Assembly (NCBI GenBank): GCA_937862885.1
Contig: CALMEE010000008.1
Coordinates: 1-64,000, forward strand
Reading direction: 5' to 3'
Length of the DNA: 64,000 nucleotides
DNA from: an uncultured Planctomycetaceae bacterium
Lineage (GTDB): Bacteria; Planctomycetota; Planctomycetia; Pirellulales; Pirellulaceae
Position numbers and translations under genes: made by a program. Of this stretch, positions 55,115-64,000 are shown piece after piece. The notes beneath the pieces are model-generated. The model was given only the letters and a program-made list of their open reading frames with translations. It searched no databases and was not told the origin of the DNA. Every line of letters begins with the position of its first letter. Within the stretch, counting starts at the first letter, position 1.

Positions 55115-57250
55115 ATGAGTAACAAGAGACGTCAAGGTAAAACGAAACGTGACCTCCAACGACAAGCTGCGTCGGCCAAAGCTCGTGGAATTACGGGCTC
55201 GCGTCAAGCTACGGATTCAGGCAAGAGGCATTTGAATCCGGCCGTCGTTGCGGCAGTTATCATCCCGCTCCTTGTCGTAAGCTGCATTGTGATTTGGCTC
55301 AACCTGCGCTCCGAAATCTCAACCAACGACAACAATCAAATTGCGAAATCGGACGACCTCGACTCGCACTTGACTTCGCATGGACAGCCTGTCAGTCCTG
55401 CGAGCGTACCAGCTTGGGTTGCCCGTGATAAGGAAATTCGCGACGCTTGGAAAACAGAAGAAGACTGCGCGCGAGAGTGGGATCGAATCGATGACCCAAC
55501 GGTTGATGGGTGGAATACCGAGGTAATTTCAGACCGGATTACAGCCCATTACAACTATCTGAAGAAGGCGATACTTTCTGGCAAACCGATTTCCACGGAA
55601 ACCGTTGAAAAAATGGTGGACCCCGATTTACGCGTTTCCACCCTTTATCCCGCTGACTTCACAACGGTTTATCTGGATGATCAATTGACGGTCCAACGCG
55701 GAGTATTTGATCTACAGACGGAAGACGAAAATTCAGCACGCGACTCAGATGCGGAACTGACAGGTGCCGATGCTTTTTCTCGAGCATGGATGCAAATCCT
55801 GGAACCCTATATTGATCGAACTAAACTCACCTTCAAGCTAAAGGTATTTCGAGTTCTGGTTGAACCGACTGGGGACACGGTGCGCACTCAACAGACACTA
55901 GAGCTATTTGGAGCAACGGCCACTGGCGTACGCGAGGAGAATGCGGCTTGGGAAATTATTTGGACAAACGAACCGGTTCCTCGAATGCTTTCCCTGGATG
56001 TCACAGGTTTCGAACGCGTTGATTCCCTTGAAGGAACGCTATTCGCTGACTGTACGACTGCGGTTTTCGGAAACGAAGAGAGTTTTCGCAAGAGTGTGAT
56101 GCTAGGTTATGATCAATGGTTGGAGCGGAGCCAAATCAATATTCCCTTTGTTTTGTTAGGAAACAACGGTATTGCGATTGCTGATGTCGATGGCGATGGG
56201 TTGGACGACATCTATATTTGTCAGGAAGCGGGATTGCCGAATCTACTTTACTTGCAGAATCCAGATGGTACGGTTCGCGATGTGTCAGCGGATTCCGGAA
56301 TTGATTTTCTGCAGAACTCCTCCACTGCCGTTTTCGCTGATTTGAACAACAATGGGATTAAGGATGTCTTGATCGCCGTCACCGGCGGTGTTGTGGTTGC
56401 TGAAGGCGATGGAACCGGAAGATTTCAAATTCGCAACGTAATTGACACAGCCGACTATATTTGGTCGCTCAACGTAATTGACTTCGACCAAGACGGTTGG
56501 CTTGATTTCTACGTCGGCGCATATAGCGCGGATGGCGCATCGAATATCGCCGCAAATGTTGTCATTACTGGTGACGATGGTGAATTTGTCGCCGGCGGAC
56601 GCAATGCCCTATATCGAAATACATCGGCGCTACGATCCTTCCAATTCGAGGATGTCACGGAAGACGTTGGGCTGTTGGCCAACAATTTCCGTTACACGTT
56701 CGCATCGGCTTGGGACGACTTTGATAATGATGGTCTTCCCGACCTTTACGTGGCCAACGATTTTGGTTGGAACAATCTTTATCGCGCTGAGGCCCGCGCC
56801 GATGGCAGCATCTACTTTCATGACATTGCTGCGGAAGCCCATGCCCAAGACGATTCTTTCGGGATGTCTGTAAATTGGGTTGATTTTGATCGTGATGGTT
56901 GGATGGATGTCTACATTAGCAATATGTTTTCCTATGCGGGTAACCGCATCACGACCCAAGAGACGTTCAAGGTAGAAGCGGATCACGACATTAAACAGCG
57001 CTTTCAACGCTACGCGCGAGGAAACACGCTATTGCGGAATTTAGGGGCAAAGCAAGTTCAAGAGGTAACTGAATCTTTGTCGGAATTGGCGACCGATCAT
57101 CTGGGCTTTGAAGATGTCAGTGTCGAGAGCGGCGTCAATATGGGGCGCTGGGCGTGGGGTTCTGCCTTCATTGACTTCAATAACAACGGCTGGGAAGACA
57201 TTTTCGTCAACAACGGCTACATTACCTCAGCCGATACTGGAGATTTGTGA
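55115..57250 (+). CDS. FG-GAP/VCBS repeat protein, N-terminal part before an in-frame TGA
   Basis: This 711-residue frame has a basic N-terminus, a membrane anchor (about residues 45-68), an alpha/beta region, and then at least six VCBS/FG-GAP calcium-loop repeats such as DVDGDGLDDIYI, DFDQDGWLDFYVG, DFDNDGLPDLYVAND and DFDRDGWMDVYIS. It stops at TGA 57248-57250, directly after NNGYITSADTGDL. The same frame then continues without break (SFHWRQV...) into the next open frame. Related planctomycete proteins read straight through this point, so this is the front half of one gene, 55115-59317. Either a nonsense mutation or a sequence error is the cause. Confidence 0.75.
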   Translation: MSNKRRQGKTKRDLQRQAASAKARGITGSRQATDSGKRHLNPAVVAAVIIPLLVVSCIVIWLNLRSEISTNDNNQIAKSDDLDSHLTSHGQPVSPASVPAWVARDKEIRDAWKTEEDCAREWDRIDDPTVDGWNTEVISDRITAHYNYLKKAILSGKPISTETVEKMVDPDLRVSTLYPADFTTVYLDDQLTVQRGVFDLQTEDENSARDSDAELTGADAFSRAWMQILEPYIDRTKLTFKLKVFRVLVEPTGDTVRTQQTLELFGATATGVREENAAWEIIWTNEPVPRMLSLDVTGFERVDSLEGTLFADCTTAVFGNEESFRKSVMLGYDQWLERSQINIPFVLLGNNGIAIADVDGDGLDDIYICQEAGLPNLLYLQNPDGTVRDVSADSGIDFLQNSSTAVFADLNNNGIKDVLIAVTGGVVVAEGDGTGRFQIRNVIDTADYIWSLNVIDFDQDGWLDFYVGAYSADGASNIAANVVITGDDGEFVAGGRNALYRNTSALRSFQFEDVTEDVGLLANNFRYTFASAWDDFDNDGLPDLYVANDFGWNNLYRAEARADGSIYFHDIAAEAHAQDDSFGMSVNWVDFDRDGWMDVYISNMFSYAGNRITTQETFKVEADHDIKQRFQRYARGNTLLRNLGAKQVQEVTESLSELATDHLGFEDVSVESGVNMGRWAWGSAFIDFNNNGWEDIFVNNGYITSADTGDL

Positions 57251-57271
57251 AGTTTCCATTGGCGACAAGTT

Positions 57272-59317
57272 TTGTCGAAATCAATTGATGAATGTAACAA
57301 TGAGCAGCAAATGCAAATCTTGCGGATCGCCCCCAGCGAACGTAGCGCGCAAATGGATATGATGCTCCGCCAGGGAAGGGCCATGAGCGCCCACGAGCGG
57401 AATTGCAGCTTCTTGAACACCTTTTCCAGCGAATCTGCGGATCGGAAATTCGCCACGGTCTCGGCGGTAACGGGCCTCGATTTTGATACCGACGGACGTG
57501 CAACTGCAGTCGTCGATTGGGACCAAGATGGCAAACTTGATATCATCATGACCAATCGAAATGCGCCGCGCGTGCGATTGATGCTCAACCAATCGCGTTC
57601 TGACAATGACTTTGTTCAAATAGGTTTGATCGGCAACGGCACAACGACGAATCGAGATGCGATCGGCGCGCGGGTGATACTTGAAATCGAAGAAACGGAT
57701 GGTGGGTTGGCCAATCCAGTTAAACTAATCCGCACGCTTCGCGCTGGCGATGGATTTATGTCGCAGTCATCGAAATGGTTGCACTTTGGATTGGGTAAAG
57801 GACAAAGCATCACAAGTGTTTCGGTCCGTTGGCCCAATCGTGACCATGAAGTTGAAACCTTCGAAAACGTCGCTCGAAACGGACGATTTCTGCTTGAGCA
57901 GGGCACTGGAATTGCCAGACGAGCGTCATCCGCAGAACGCAGCGTGCAACTTCAAGCGTCACCCATTACCGCGCAGCCTGTAGAATTGTCGTCGCGCATT
58001 CCACTGCTGCACCCATTGCTGGCCCCCACTTTGGGCTACTATGACTTCGACGGAAAACCTCATGATTTTCAGCTTGACGGAAAATCGTATACGTTACTCA
58101 ATTTTTGGTCAGTTACGTGCGCACCGTGCCTACAGGAACTTGGTGAATTTACTGAACGCTATAATGAGTTGGTTGCCGCAAATATCCGCGTGCTTGCGGT
58201 TAGTATTGACGAAATTCAATCGGGGCCGACATCTCGTGAGCCTGCGCGACTGCTGGCGAACCGATTGGGATTACCGTTCACGTGCGGCTTGGCTCCTGCG
58301 TCGCTAGTTGACGAACTGACTCGAAGGCATCAAGCGATATTCGTAATGGATCGACCGTTCACCATGCCATCCAGTTTCTTAATTGATCCGGATGGTCGTC
58401 TGGTCGCCGTTTATCGCGGCATCACAGATGTTGACACGATACGTAACGACAGGCAACTTTCCCCCAGCACGTTTGAAGAGCGTTTCATTCGCTGCTCAGC
58501 TGGTAGCGGGACGTATTTGTCCGATGATATCGTTAATCGCTCAACTCAAGATTACCACGCGGCACTCCTGCTGAAACTGTCGAACAACTACTTGTCGGAA
58601 AATCGCTTGGATGAAGCATTGACCACCTTAGAAGAGGCAATTGCGATTATCCCCGACAACATCGCTGTCTTGAACGAGATGGCCAACATTAAGAGCGTTC
58701 AGGGTGACTTGGAGTCTGCGTATGCGTTGCTGAATCGGGCATTGACCATTGAACCCGAAAATGCGGACCTCAACGTGGGATTTGCCCAGTTGTTGATTCG
58801 CGAAGCAAAGTACGCAGATGCCACGCAAAAACTCGACGTCGCGCTTCGGAGTGAGCCCGATCATGCCAATGCCCATTACAATCGTGGGTTGGTGCAGGAG
58901 TCGACCGGACAGAATGATGATGCACATGCGTCCTACCAGCGGGTTTTGGAGATTAGACCGTTGCATCCACAAGCCTTGTTCCGCTTGGGACGACATTACG
59001 AACGGGCGCGCGAGATGCAGCAAGCGAAGCGATTTTATCAAAGAGCCGTTGAAGTTGCACCGGAAGAACCTAGCGTCTTGACGGCCCTCGCACGAATTCT
59101 TATGGTCGACAATGATCTTGCCAATGCAGAGCGGCTGCTCCAGTCGGCTTTGCATTCTAACCCGCGATACGTGGAAGCCCGTTACCAATTGGGTATGTTA
59201 TCGCTCGCCAAGGGTGACTTGGTCGACGCTGGGCAACAGTTTCGTGCGGTACTGCAGATCAATCCTAACCACGCTGGTGCGATCTCAGCACTTCGGGATT
59301 TGCAAAACAGGAATTGA
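57272..59317 (+). CDS. ASPIC/UnbV, thioredoxin-like and TPR part of the same FG-GAP protein
   Basis: This 681-residue frame follows TGA 57248 in the same frame and has no ribosome binding site at its TTG, so it is the back half of the gene starting at 55115. It holds one more calcium loop (DWDQDGKLDIIM), an ASPIC/UnbV domain (IGARVILEIEE... SVSVRWPNRD, about 135-215), a redoxin/TlpA-like domain with Cys283-x-x-Cys286 in CAPC, and about six TPR units from residue 430 to the end. This set is a known planctomycete architecture, likely periplasmic. The whole protein would be about 1400 residues. Confidence 0.8.
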   Translation: MSKSIDECNNEQQMQILRIAPSERSAQMDMMLRQGRAMSAHERNCSFLNTFSSESADRKFATVSAVTGLDFDTDGRATAVVDWDQDGKLDIIMTNRNAPRVRLMLNQSRSDNDFVQIGLIGNGTTTNRDAIGARVILEIEETDGGLANPVKLIRTLRAGDGFMSQSSKWLHFGLGKGQSITSVSVRWPNRDHEVETFENVARNGRFLLEQGTGIARRASSAERSVQLQASPITAQPVELSSRIPLLHPLLAPTLGYYDFDGKPHDFQLDGKSYTLLNFWSVTCAPCLQELGEFTERYNELVAANIRVLAVSIDEIQSGPTSREPARLLANRLGLPFTCGLAPASLVDELTRRHQAIFVMDRPFTMPSSFLIDPDGRLVAVYRGITDVDTIRNDRQLSPSTFEERFIRCSAGSGTYLSDDIVNRSTQDYHAALLLKLSNNYLSENRLDEALTTLEEAIAIIPDNIAVLNEMANIKSVQGDLESAYALLNRALTIEPENADLNVGFAQLLIREAKYADATQKLDVALRSEPDHANAHYNRGLVQESTGQNDDAHASYQRVLEIRPLHPQALFRLGRHYERAREMQQAKRFYQRAVEVAPEEPSVLTALARILMVDNDLANAERLLQSALHSNPRYVEARYQLGMLSLAKGDLVDAGQQFRAVLQINPNHAGAISALRDLQNRN

Positions 59318-59670
59318 TTTCTCTCCGAGAATTCAGCAAAGCCGAGTTCCCGGAGGGCGCAAAACTGCTGGGAACGCGGAATTCGCCTAGCCGATGGGGT
59401 GCGGGCTCGGTATGATAGAATTCGTTAATTCATGCGGGTAATCCTCAGGAAAATCAGGCAAAATTCACTCGACTTGAAGCGAATGGCACCAAGTTGGGAT
59501 GAAAATCGGGTCAGTTCCGACTCTTGAAAAACCTTGACGTTGTGTCGAAGAAGAATTCTGTCGGCGGGGAGATTGTCGTGTTAACAATGCGGCTCCTTGT
59601 TGGCTTAATCGCCTGCCCGTTGCAACTTGATGACTGGCCTTGCGCAAAGGCGACCGATTGAAAAGTAGAA
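59318..59670. other. Intergenic region, nothing recognised
   Basis: About 353 bases between the TPR gene and panD. No gene, RNA gene or clear promoter stands out; a minus-strand frame (59465-59695) lacks family likeness. Confidence 0.4.
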
Positions 59671-60057
59671 ATGCTACGAACCTTATTAAGATCAAAAATT
59701 CATCGTGCTCATGTGACCGAAGCTGATTTGCACTATGAAGGCAGCATAAAGATCGATGTTGATTTATTGACCGCCGCCAATATCGTGCCTCTCGAAAAGG
59801 TGGAAATCTACAATGTCACAAACGGAAATCGATTAGCCACCTACGCGATTCCGGGTGCGGCAGGATCAGGTGAAATATGTATCAATGGAGCCGCGGCAAG
59901 ATTGGTAAACGCGGGTGACACGATCATCATCTGCTGTTACGGTGAATACCATGAAAACGAGATTGATGGCCACGTTGCCAAAGTACTTATTGTCGACAGC
60001 AACAATCGGATCGTGAATCAATACGAGAAATCTCCGCTTGAAATGATGACGAATTAG
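59671..60057 (+). CDS. panD: Aspartate 1-decarboxylase (PanD)
   Basis: The 128-residue protein is full-length PanD. It has [20 protein letters not shown] at the N-terminus and Gly24-Ser25 as the self-cleavage site that forms the pyruvoyl cofactor. [20 protein letters not shown] and DTIIICCYG follow. It makes beta-alanine for pantothenate and CoA. The final Cys pair and the basic Lys9 of the family are present. It stands 147 bases ahead of the M24 peptidase gene on the plus strand. Confidence 0.96.
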   Translation: MLRTLLRSKIHRAHVTEADLHYEGSIKIDVDLLTAANIVPLEKVEIYNVTNGNRLATYAIPGAAGSGEICINGAAARLVNAGDTIIICCYGEYHENEIDGHVAKVLIVDSNNRIVNQYEKSPLEMMTN

Positions 60058-60204
60058 CTCGACCTGACTTGCCATACGCGGTTGAACTTGGCAGCGAGTC
60101 TCTTAGCTCACGCCGCAGATATTGAAATCGATGAATCGTTGTCTTGTTGAGCTTGAGATTCATTGGTCTAGTATTTCCTCTCACTTTTCTCGATAGCGGA
60201 TTGA

Positions 60205-61338
60205 ATGAGTCAACTTGCTTGCAATGCGTTGCCACCTCGAAACATTTTGGTCAAGCGAAGACAGGTATTGTCTCGCGAACTGAAAAACCTTGGCGTTGAT
60301 GGGCTCTTAGTTACTGATATCCTCAATGTTCGCTATTTGACTGGATTCACGGGAAGCTCTGCCCAGCTACTGGTTACTCGCAACGAATTGATCTTGATGA
60401 GTGACACAAGGTATACTACGCAAATCGAAATAGAGTGTGGCGATCTAACCGTCGACATTCGGACTGCAAAGGAACCGGTATTGACGCAAGTCGCTCGGCA
60501 AGTCGAACTGGCGGGAATCTGCCAACTCGGTGTCGAATCGGAATCGATGACACGACTCTTCTATTCGCAACTTGCCGAGAAACTGCCCAAGATTGCGTTG
60601 GTTGATACCAATGCACTGATATTGAACCAGCGTGCGATCAAAGACGCGTTTGAAATTTCCATGATTCGGCAGTCATTAAAGGTCGCGGAAAAGGCCATTT
60701 CGGTCACCATTGCTGAATTGACGGAATCTCAAACAGAAGTTGAAATTGCCCGAAATCTTGAATATTCGATTAGAAAATTTGGCGGCGAAGGGTGTGCGTT
60801 TGAGCCGATTGTCGCGGTTGGACCACACGCTGCATTGCCGCATGCCCGCCCGACGCAAGTTTGCGTCACGGATTGGCCGTTTTTGTTAATTGACTGGGGT
60901 GCGAAGTTCAACGGTTATGCAAGCGACTTGACCCGCATTTTCGTGACCGGTAAAATCTCCGCCAAGCTGAAAAGGGTCTATGAGTGCGTATTAACAGCGC
61001 AACAACTGGCCATCCAGCAAATCCGACCGGGAAGAAAAACTGGTGAAATCGACCTCATCGCGCGGACAGCGATCGAAGAAGCTGGTTTTGGGAAGTATTT
61101 TGGACACGGATTGGGGCACGGTTTTGGATTGCAAATTCACGAACAACCTCGGCTTGCGCCAAACGATCATACTGAATTGAAAGCAGGGATGGTCGTAACC
61201 GTGGAACCGGGTATCTACCTACCTGATTGGGGTGGTGTTCGCATCGAGGATGATATCTTGGTGACTCCAAGTGGGTACGAAATTCTGTCGGGATTGACGA
61301 GAGAACTGGAGGCATGCACGGTGGATATGCTGGCCTAG
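60205..61338 (+). CDS. M24 family Xaa-Pro aminopeptidase
   Basis: The 377-residue protein has the creatinase/prolidase layout: an N-terminal domain (LLVTDILNVRYLTGFTGS, about 30-50) and a pita-bread catalytic domain. Metal ligands are visible: two Asp in LIDWGAKFNGYASDL, His in GHGLGHGFGLQIHE, and two Glu in VTVEPGIYLPDWGG and RIEDDIL. It removes N-terminal residues before proline. In Bacillus the matching gene precedes efp and accBC; here accB follows directly and efp is absent. Start is ATG 60205. Confidence 0.9.
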   Translation: MSQLACNALPPRNILVKRRQVLSRELKNLGVDGLLVTDILNVRYLTGFTGSSAQLLVTRNELILMSDTRYTTQIEIECGDLTVDIRTAKEPVLTQVARQVELAGICQLGVESESMTRLFYSQLAEKLPKIALVDTNALILNQRAIKDAFEISMIRQSLKVAEKAISVTIAELTESQTEVEIARNLEYSIRKFGGEGCAFEPIVAVGPHAALPHARPTQVCVTDWPFLLIDWGAKFNGYASDLTRIFVTGKISAKLKRVYECVLTAQQLAIQQIRPGRKTGEIDLIARTAIEEAGFGKYFGHGLGHGFGLQIHEQPRLAPNDHTELKAGMVVTVEPGIYLPDWGGVRIEDDILVTPSGYEILSGLTRELEACTVDMLA

Positions 61339-61493
61339 TTTGAAAACTCTCGTGTACAATGAGAGGCGAAATGACGTGGGTTAGCCTGCGCTTGGAAGGT
61401 TGGATCCAAGGACTAGAAGCGTTAATCAGCGTTTAGAAATTTACCAATAAGAGCTGTTCGCGTGTTTTTGCGAGCATTTGACCGGAGTATTTG

Positions 61494-62018
61494 ATGACTG
61501 CACGAAAAGAACCTGAAAAACCGAATGATGGCGAAAACGTATTTAATGTTGATAAGATACGCGAACTCATAGAGTTGATGAAGGATCATGAGTTAAGCGA
61601 AATCGACTTGCAGCATAAACCGCGCCGCATTCGCCTGCGAAAGGGGGGTTCGTTTCCAATGGTTGGAGCGCCAATGGCCTATCCAACACATTTTGCCGCT
61701 CCAACTCACCTTCCGCCTCATACTTCGGGTAGCGGCCATGCGGGTGCCACGGATGCGGCCCCAGCCGATGATGCCAACGTGACCGTGGTGAAGAGCCCAA
61801 TGGTCGGTACTTTTTATCTTCGTCCAAAGCCAGATCAACCGACGTATGTGAAGGTTGGGGACCATGTTAATGCCGATACGACCGTCTGTCTCATCGAAGC
61901 AATGAAAATGTTCAACGAAATTCCGGCGGGAGTTTCGGGTACGGTTGTTGAAGTCCTCGCCAAGGACGAAGACGCGGTCGATGTCGGTCGCCCATTGTTC
62001 AAAATCAAGACTGGCTAA
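61494..62018 (+). CDS. accB: Acetyl-CoA carboxylase biotin carboxyl carrier protein (AccB)
   Basis: The 174-residue protein has an N-terminal helical part, a Pro/Ala/His-rich linker (about 55-95) and a biotinyl domain. Lys138 in EAMKMF is the biotin site; TVVKSPMVGTFYLRP and VGRPLFKI frame the domain. It carries biotin between AccC and the carboxyltransferase in fatty acid synthesis. I chose ATG 61494 (CGGAG about 8 bases upstream); a TTG at 61491 would add one residue. It lies 96 bases before accC, and 155 bases after the peptidase. Confidence 0.95.
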   Translation: MTARKEPEKPNDGENVFNVDKIRELIELMKDHELSEIDLQHKPRRIRLRKGGSFPMVGAPMAYPTHFAAPTHLPPHTSGSGHAGATDAAPADDANVTVVKSPMVGTFYLRPKPDQPTYVKVGDHVNADTTVCLIEAMKMFNEIPAGVSGTVVEVLAKDEDAVDVGRPLFKIKTG

Positions 62019-62114
62019 TCTCAACGCAAACTTCTGGATAGAATGCAGCGCGTCGCATCACGTAATTCAGCGGAAAAAACCGCGCGGACTCGCGCTAAAT
62101 CGTAGGGACTTCTT

Positions 62115-63452
62115 ATGTATAACCGAATTCTAATCGCAAATCGCGGCGAAATCGCATTGCGGATTATCCGTGCTTGCAAAGACTTGGGCATTGGGACTGT
62201 CGCCATTTTTAGCGAAGCCGATCGCGGCAGTGCGTATCTTGAATTGGCTGATGAAGCTTATTGCGTCGGCGGAGTTCGCAGCAGCGATAGCTATCTTAAA
62301 ATTGATCAAATCATCAGTGCCGCAGAAGTCGGCAAGGTAGATGCAGTCCACCCTGGATACGGGTTCTTGGCGGAGAACGCATATTTCAACGAGGTATGTC
62401 GGGATTGTAATATCGACTTCATTGGGCCGACCCCACAGGCGATGCAAAAGTTGGGGGACAAGAACGAAGCGCGGGCTATGGCCAAGGCGGCCGATGTGCC
62501 CGTCGTCCCTGGGAGTGATGGGCTCATTGAAAATGAAGATGAAGCGGCACGCGTCGCCAAAACTATCGGTTTCCCGGTGCTCATCAAAGCCACGGCTGGC
62601 GGCGGGGGCAAGGGCATGCGAATTGCCGAAAATGAACAGGTCCTCAAGACCGCGTTCAACCAAGCCACCACCGAGGCCAAGGCCGCGTTTGGCAATCCCG
62701 GCGTGTACTTGGAAAAATTTGTCGAACGCCCCCGTCACGTTGAGGTACAGGTCCTGGCGGATTTGCATGGCAATGTGGTGCATCTGTGGGAACGAGACTG
62801 CACCACACAACGACGCCATCAAAAACTCATCGAGGAAAGCCCGGCACCAAATCTGCCGACCAGCGTTCGCACAGCAATCTGTGATGCAGCCGTGCGACTC
62901 GTCCGCACTGCCGAATATACGAATGCTGGGACCGTCGAGTTTATCGTCGATCGAAACAATAACTTCTTTTTTATCGAGGTGAATGCCAGAATCCAAGTTG
63001 AACATCCTGTCAGCGAAATGGTGACCGGGATCGACCTGATTCAGCAACAGATAATGGTGGCCGCGGGACAAAAACTTCCGTTCAAGCAGAAAGACATTCC
63101 CTGTAAAGGCGTTGCTATAGAATGTCGGATCAATGCGGAAGATCCAGAGAAAAACTTCATGCCTTCTCCGGGAAAGATTACTGACATTTATATTCCCGGA
63201 GGCCTGGGTGTTCGATTCGATACGCACGCCCACACCGGCTATGTCGTTCCACCTTATTATGATTCAATGATCGGTAAGTTGATTGTGCATCGTCCAACTC
63301 GTGACCAAGCGATCGCCACGATGGTTCGAAGCCTGCGCGAATTGCGAATTGGCGGGATTAAATCTTCAACCGACTTCCACGTTAAAGTCCTGCAACATCC
63401 TGAATTCGTGGACCACACCATTGATACGAAATGGGTTGAACGCACGTTTTAG
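62115..63452 (+). CDS. accC: Acetyl-CoA carboxylase biotin carboxylase subunit (AccC)
   Basis: The 445-residue protein matches AccC throughout: [20 protein letters not shown] at the start, the ATP-grasp glycine loop [11 protein letters not shown] near 165-175, [10 protein letters not shown] and the catalytic [17 protein letters not shown]. It carboxylates the biotin of AccB in an ATP-driven reaction. The length is normal. It is the last gene of a plus-strand run from panD. The convergent dioxygenase gene ends 210 bases beyond. Confidence 0.97.
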   Translation: MYNRILIANRGEIALRIIRACKDLGIGTVAIFSEADRGSAYLELADEAYCVGGVRSSDSYLKIDQIISAAEVGKVDAVHPGYGFLAENAYFNEVCRDCNIDFIGPTPQAMQKLGDKNEARAMAKAADVPVVPGSDGLIENEDEAARVAKTIGFPVLIKATAGGGGKGMRIAENEQVLKTAFNQATTEAKAAFGNPGVYLEKFVERPRHVEVQVLADLHGNVVHLWERDCTTQRRHQKLIEESPAPNLPTSVRTAICDAAVRLVRTAEYTNAGTVEFIVDRNNNFFFIEVNARIQVEHPVSEMVTGIDLIQQQIMVAAGQKLPFKQKDIPCKGVAIECRINAEDPEKNFMPSPGKITDIYIPGGLGVRFDTHAHTGYVVPPYYDSMIGKLIVHRPTRDQAIATMVRSLRELRIGGIKSSTDFHVKVLQHPEFVDHTIDTKWVERTF

Positions 63453-63662
63453 CGGCTCTCGAATTCAAATTCGGAAGATCATCGGGATTCCGCACATAAA
63501 TCGCCGCTCCTGATGCTCGCGGTAACTGCCAACTGAGCACAACATTTGAGGACGGTTAAGCGCAATGCACAAGATTAGCTGTATTGAAACATGCTGACGT
63601 TCATCGAAGCCAGCTGAGATTTGACAAACGCCACAATCCCAAACTAGATTTGCGTAAGCTCA

Positions 63663-64000
63663 TTAGCCTTCTATCGAGGCTAAATCAAAAGTCCCCGCCC
63701 GTGTAATTACGGTACCACAGGATGCACAGGTTCTGCCCGCTTCTGGACCATTCCAGAATTTGTCCATCACCTTGTGCAAATCTTGATCAATGTGCTTCAA
63801 ACGGAATGAAGCCTCATGCACCAACGAATCGCATTCGCTGCAATACCAGCGCAGACCATCGGTTGTTCCGACAGGTCTCGGAAACTCGACAATCAATCCA
63901 ATCGTGCCTTCCGGACGCTGTGGACGATGCGGAACATGTCGCGGACAGAGCCACATTTCGCCTTCGCGAATCACCACCTCATGTGGCTGCGATCCGTCCA
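63663..64000 (-). CDS. 3-hydroxyanthranilate 3,4-dioxygenase, 5'-truncated at the window edge
   Basis: The frame runs off the right edge on the minus strand, so about 112 C-terminal residues are seen. They include PHEVVIREGEMWLCPRHVPH, which carries the third cupin metal-ligand region, and PQRPEGTIGLIVE. The C-terminal rubredoxin-like iron site (CSEC and CASC) is intact. The enzyme opens 3-hydroxyanthranilate in the kynurenine route to quinolinate and NAD. The apparent GTG at 63977 is internal: homology continues upstream through GSQPHEV to the edge. Confidence 0.88.
   Translation of the reverse strand, partial: DGSQPHEVVIREGEMWLCPRHVPHRPQRPEGTIGLIVEFPRPVGTTDGLRWYCSECDSLVHEASFRLKHIDQDLHKVMDKFWNGPEAGRTCASCGTVITRAGTFDLASIEG

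Noticed and set aside
57248-57250. Selenocysteine at the in-frame TGA
   Set aside because: The position lies in an FG-GAP/ASPIC region with no redox role, and no clear SECIS hairpin follows.
61340-61360. Promoter for accB (TTGAAA and TACAAT)
   Set aside because: The spacer is only 9 bases.
62130-63233. 367-codon frame antisense to accC
   Set aside because: Mirror frame of a well-conserved gene; codon-phase artefact.

Overview
The window looks like a chromosomal segment of a Planctomycetota bacterium, most likely in or near the Pirellulales, at roughly 50% G+C. The basis is gene content and protein style: a long FG-GAP/ASPIC-UnbV/thioredoxin/TPR protein, a PEP-CTERM-sorted protein, an ABC permease fused to a CPBP protease, paired MotB-like stators, a SpoVG carrying a zinc ribbon, tetrahydromethanopterin C1 genes (fae, mtdB) and many secreted beta-propeller proteins. 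This placement is inferred; there is no rRNA in the window. I found no rRNA, tRNA, CRISPR array, insertion sequence or prophage. The standard code applies, since TAA, TAG and TGA all end intact genes.

Layout. 0.2-9.7 kb: an AsmA-like envelope protein split by an in-frame TAG, a DUF374 acyltransferase, a three-domain acyl-AMP ligase/ACP/alpha-oxoamine synthase, and a DNase I-fold lipoprotein. 9.8-12.1 kb (minus): motA and two motB-like genes. 12.7-22.0 kb: DJ-1/PfpI protein, PQQ-type propeller, HlyD-like coiled-coil protein, DUF3754 membrane protein, MFS transporter, a small unknown protein, a THUMP-like methyltransferase and an amidohydrolase. 22.0-25.1 kb (minus): a Nat-type ABC exporter. 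25.4-26.8 kb: an AAA ATPase. 26.8-30.3 kb (minus): ompH-lpxC-lpxA-Gfo/Idh, an outer-membrane/lipid A operon; a DegT aminotransferase at 35.0-36.2 kb may supply the second step of a diamino-sugar pathway for it. 33.1-34.9 kb: fae, mtdB and a small membrane protein. 36.6-40.3 kb (minus): flgE, flgD, fliK. 40.8-46.6 kb: PEP-CTERM protein, octaheme cytochrome c with TPRs, second propeller and a DUF4190 protein. 47.1-54.7 kb: ispE, spoVG, a secreted protein, rpmA, obg, coaX, an MnmE-like GTPase and a cold-shock protein. 55.1-59.3 kb: the giant FG-GAP/TPR gene, split by an in-frame TGA. 59.7-64.0 kb: panD, an M24 peptidase, accB, accC and, at the right edge, a 5'-truncated 3-hydroxyanthranilate dioxygenase.

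Functional themes are envelope and lipid synthesis (lpxC/lpxA, OmpH, DUF374, AsmA-like, the ligase-ACP-synthase, accBC), flagellar motility, H4MPT-linked formaldehyde handling, and CoA/isoprenoid housekeeping (panD, coaX, ispE). The most notable points are the two large genes each broken by one in-frame stop, the lipid-synthesis fusion, the possible GlcN3N lipid A module, the zinc-ribbon SpoVG and the reduced MnmE.
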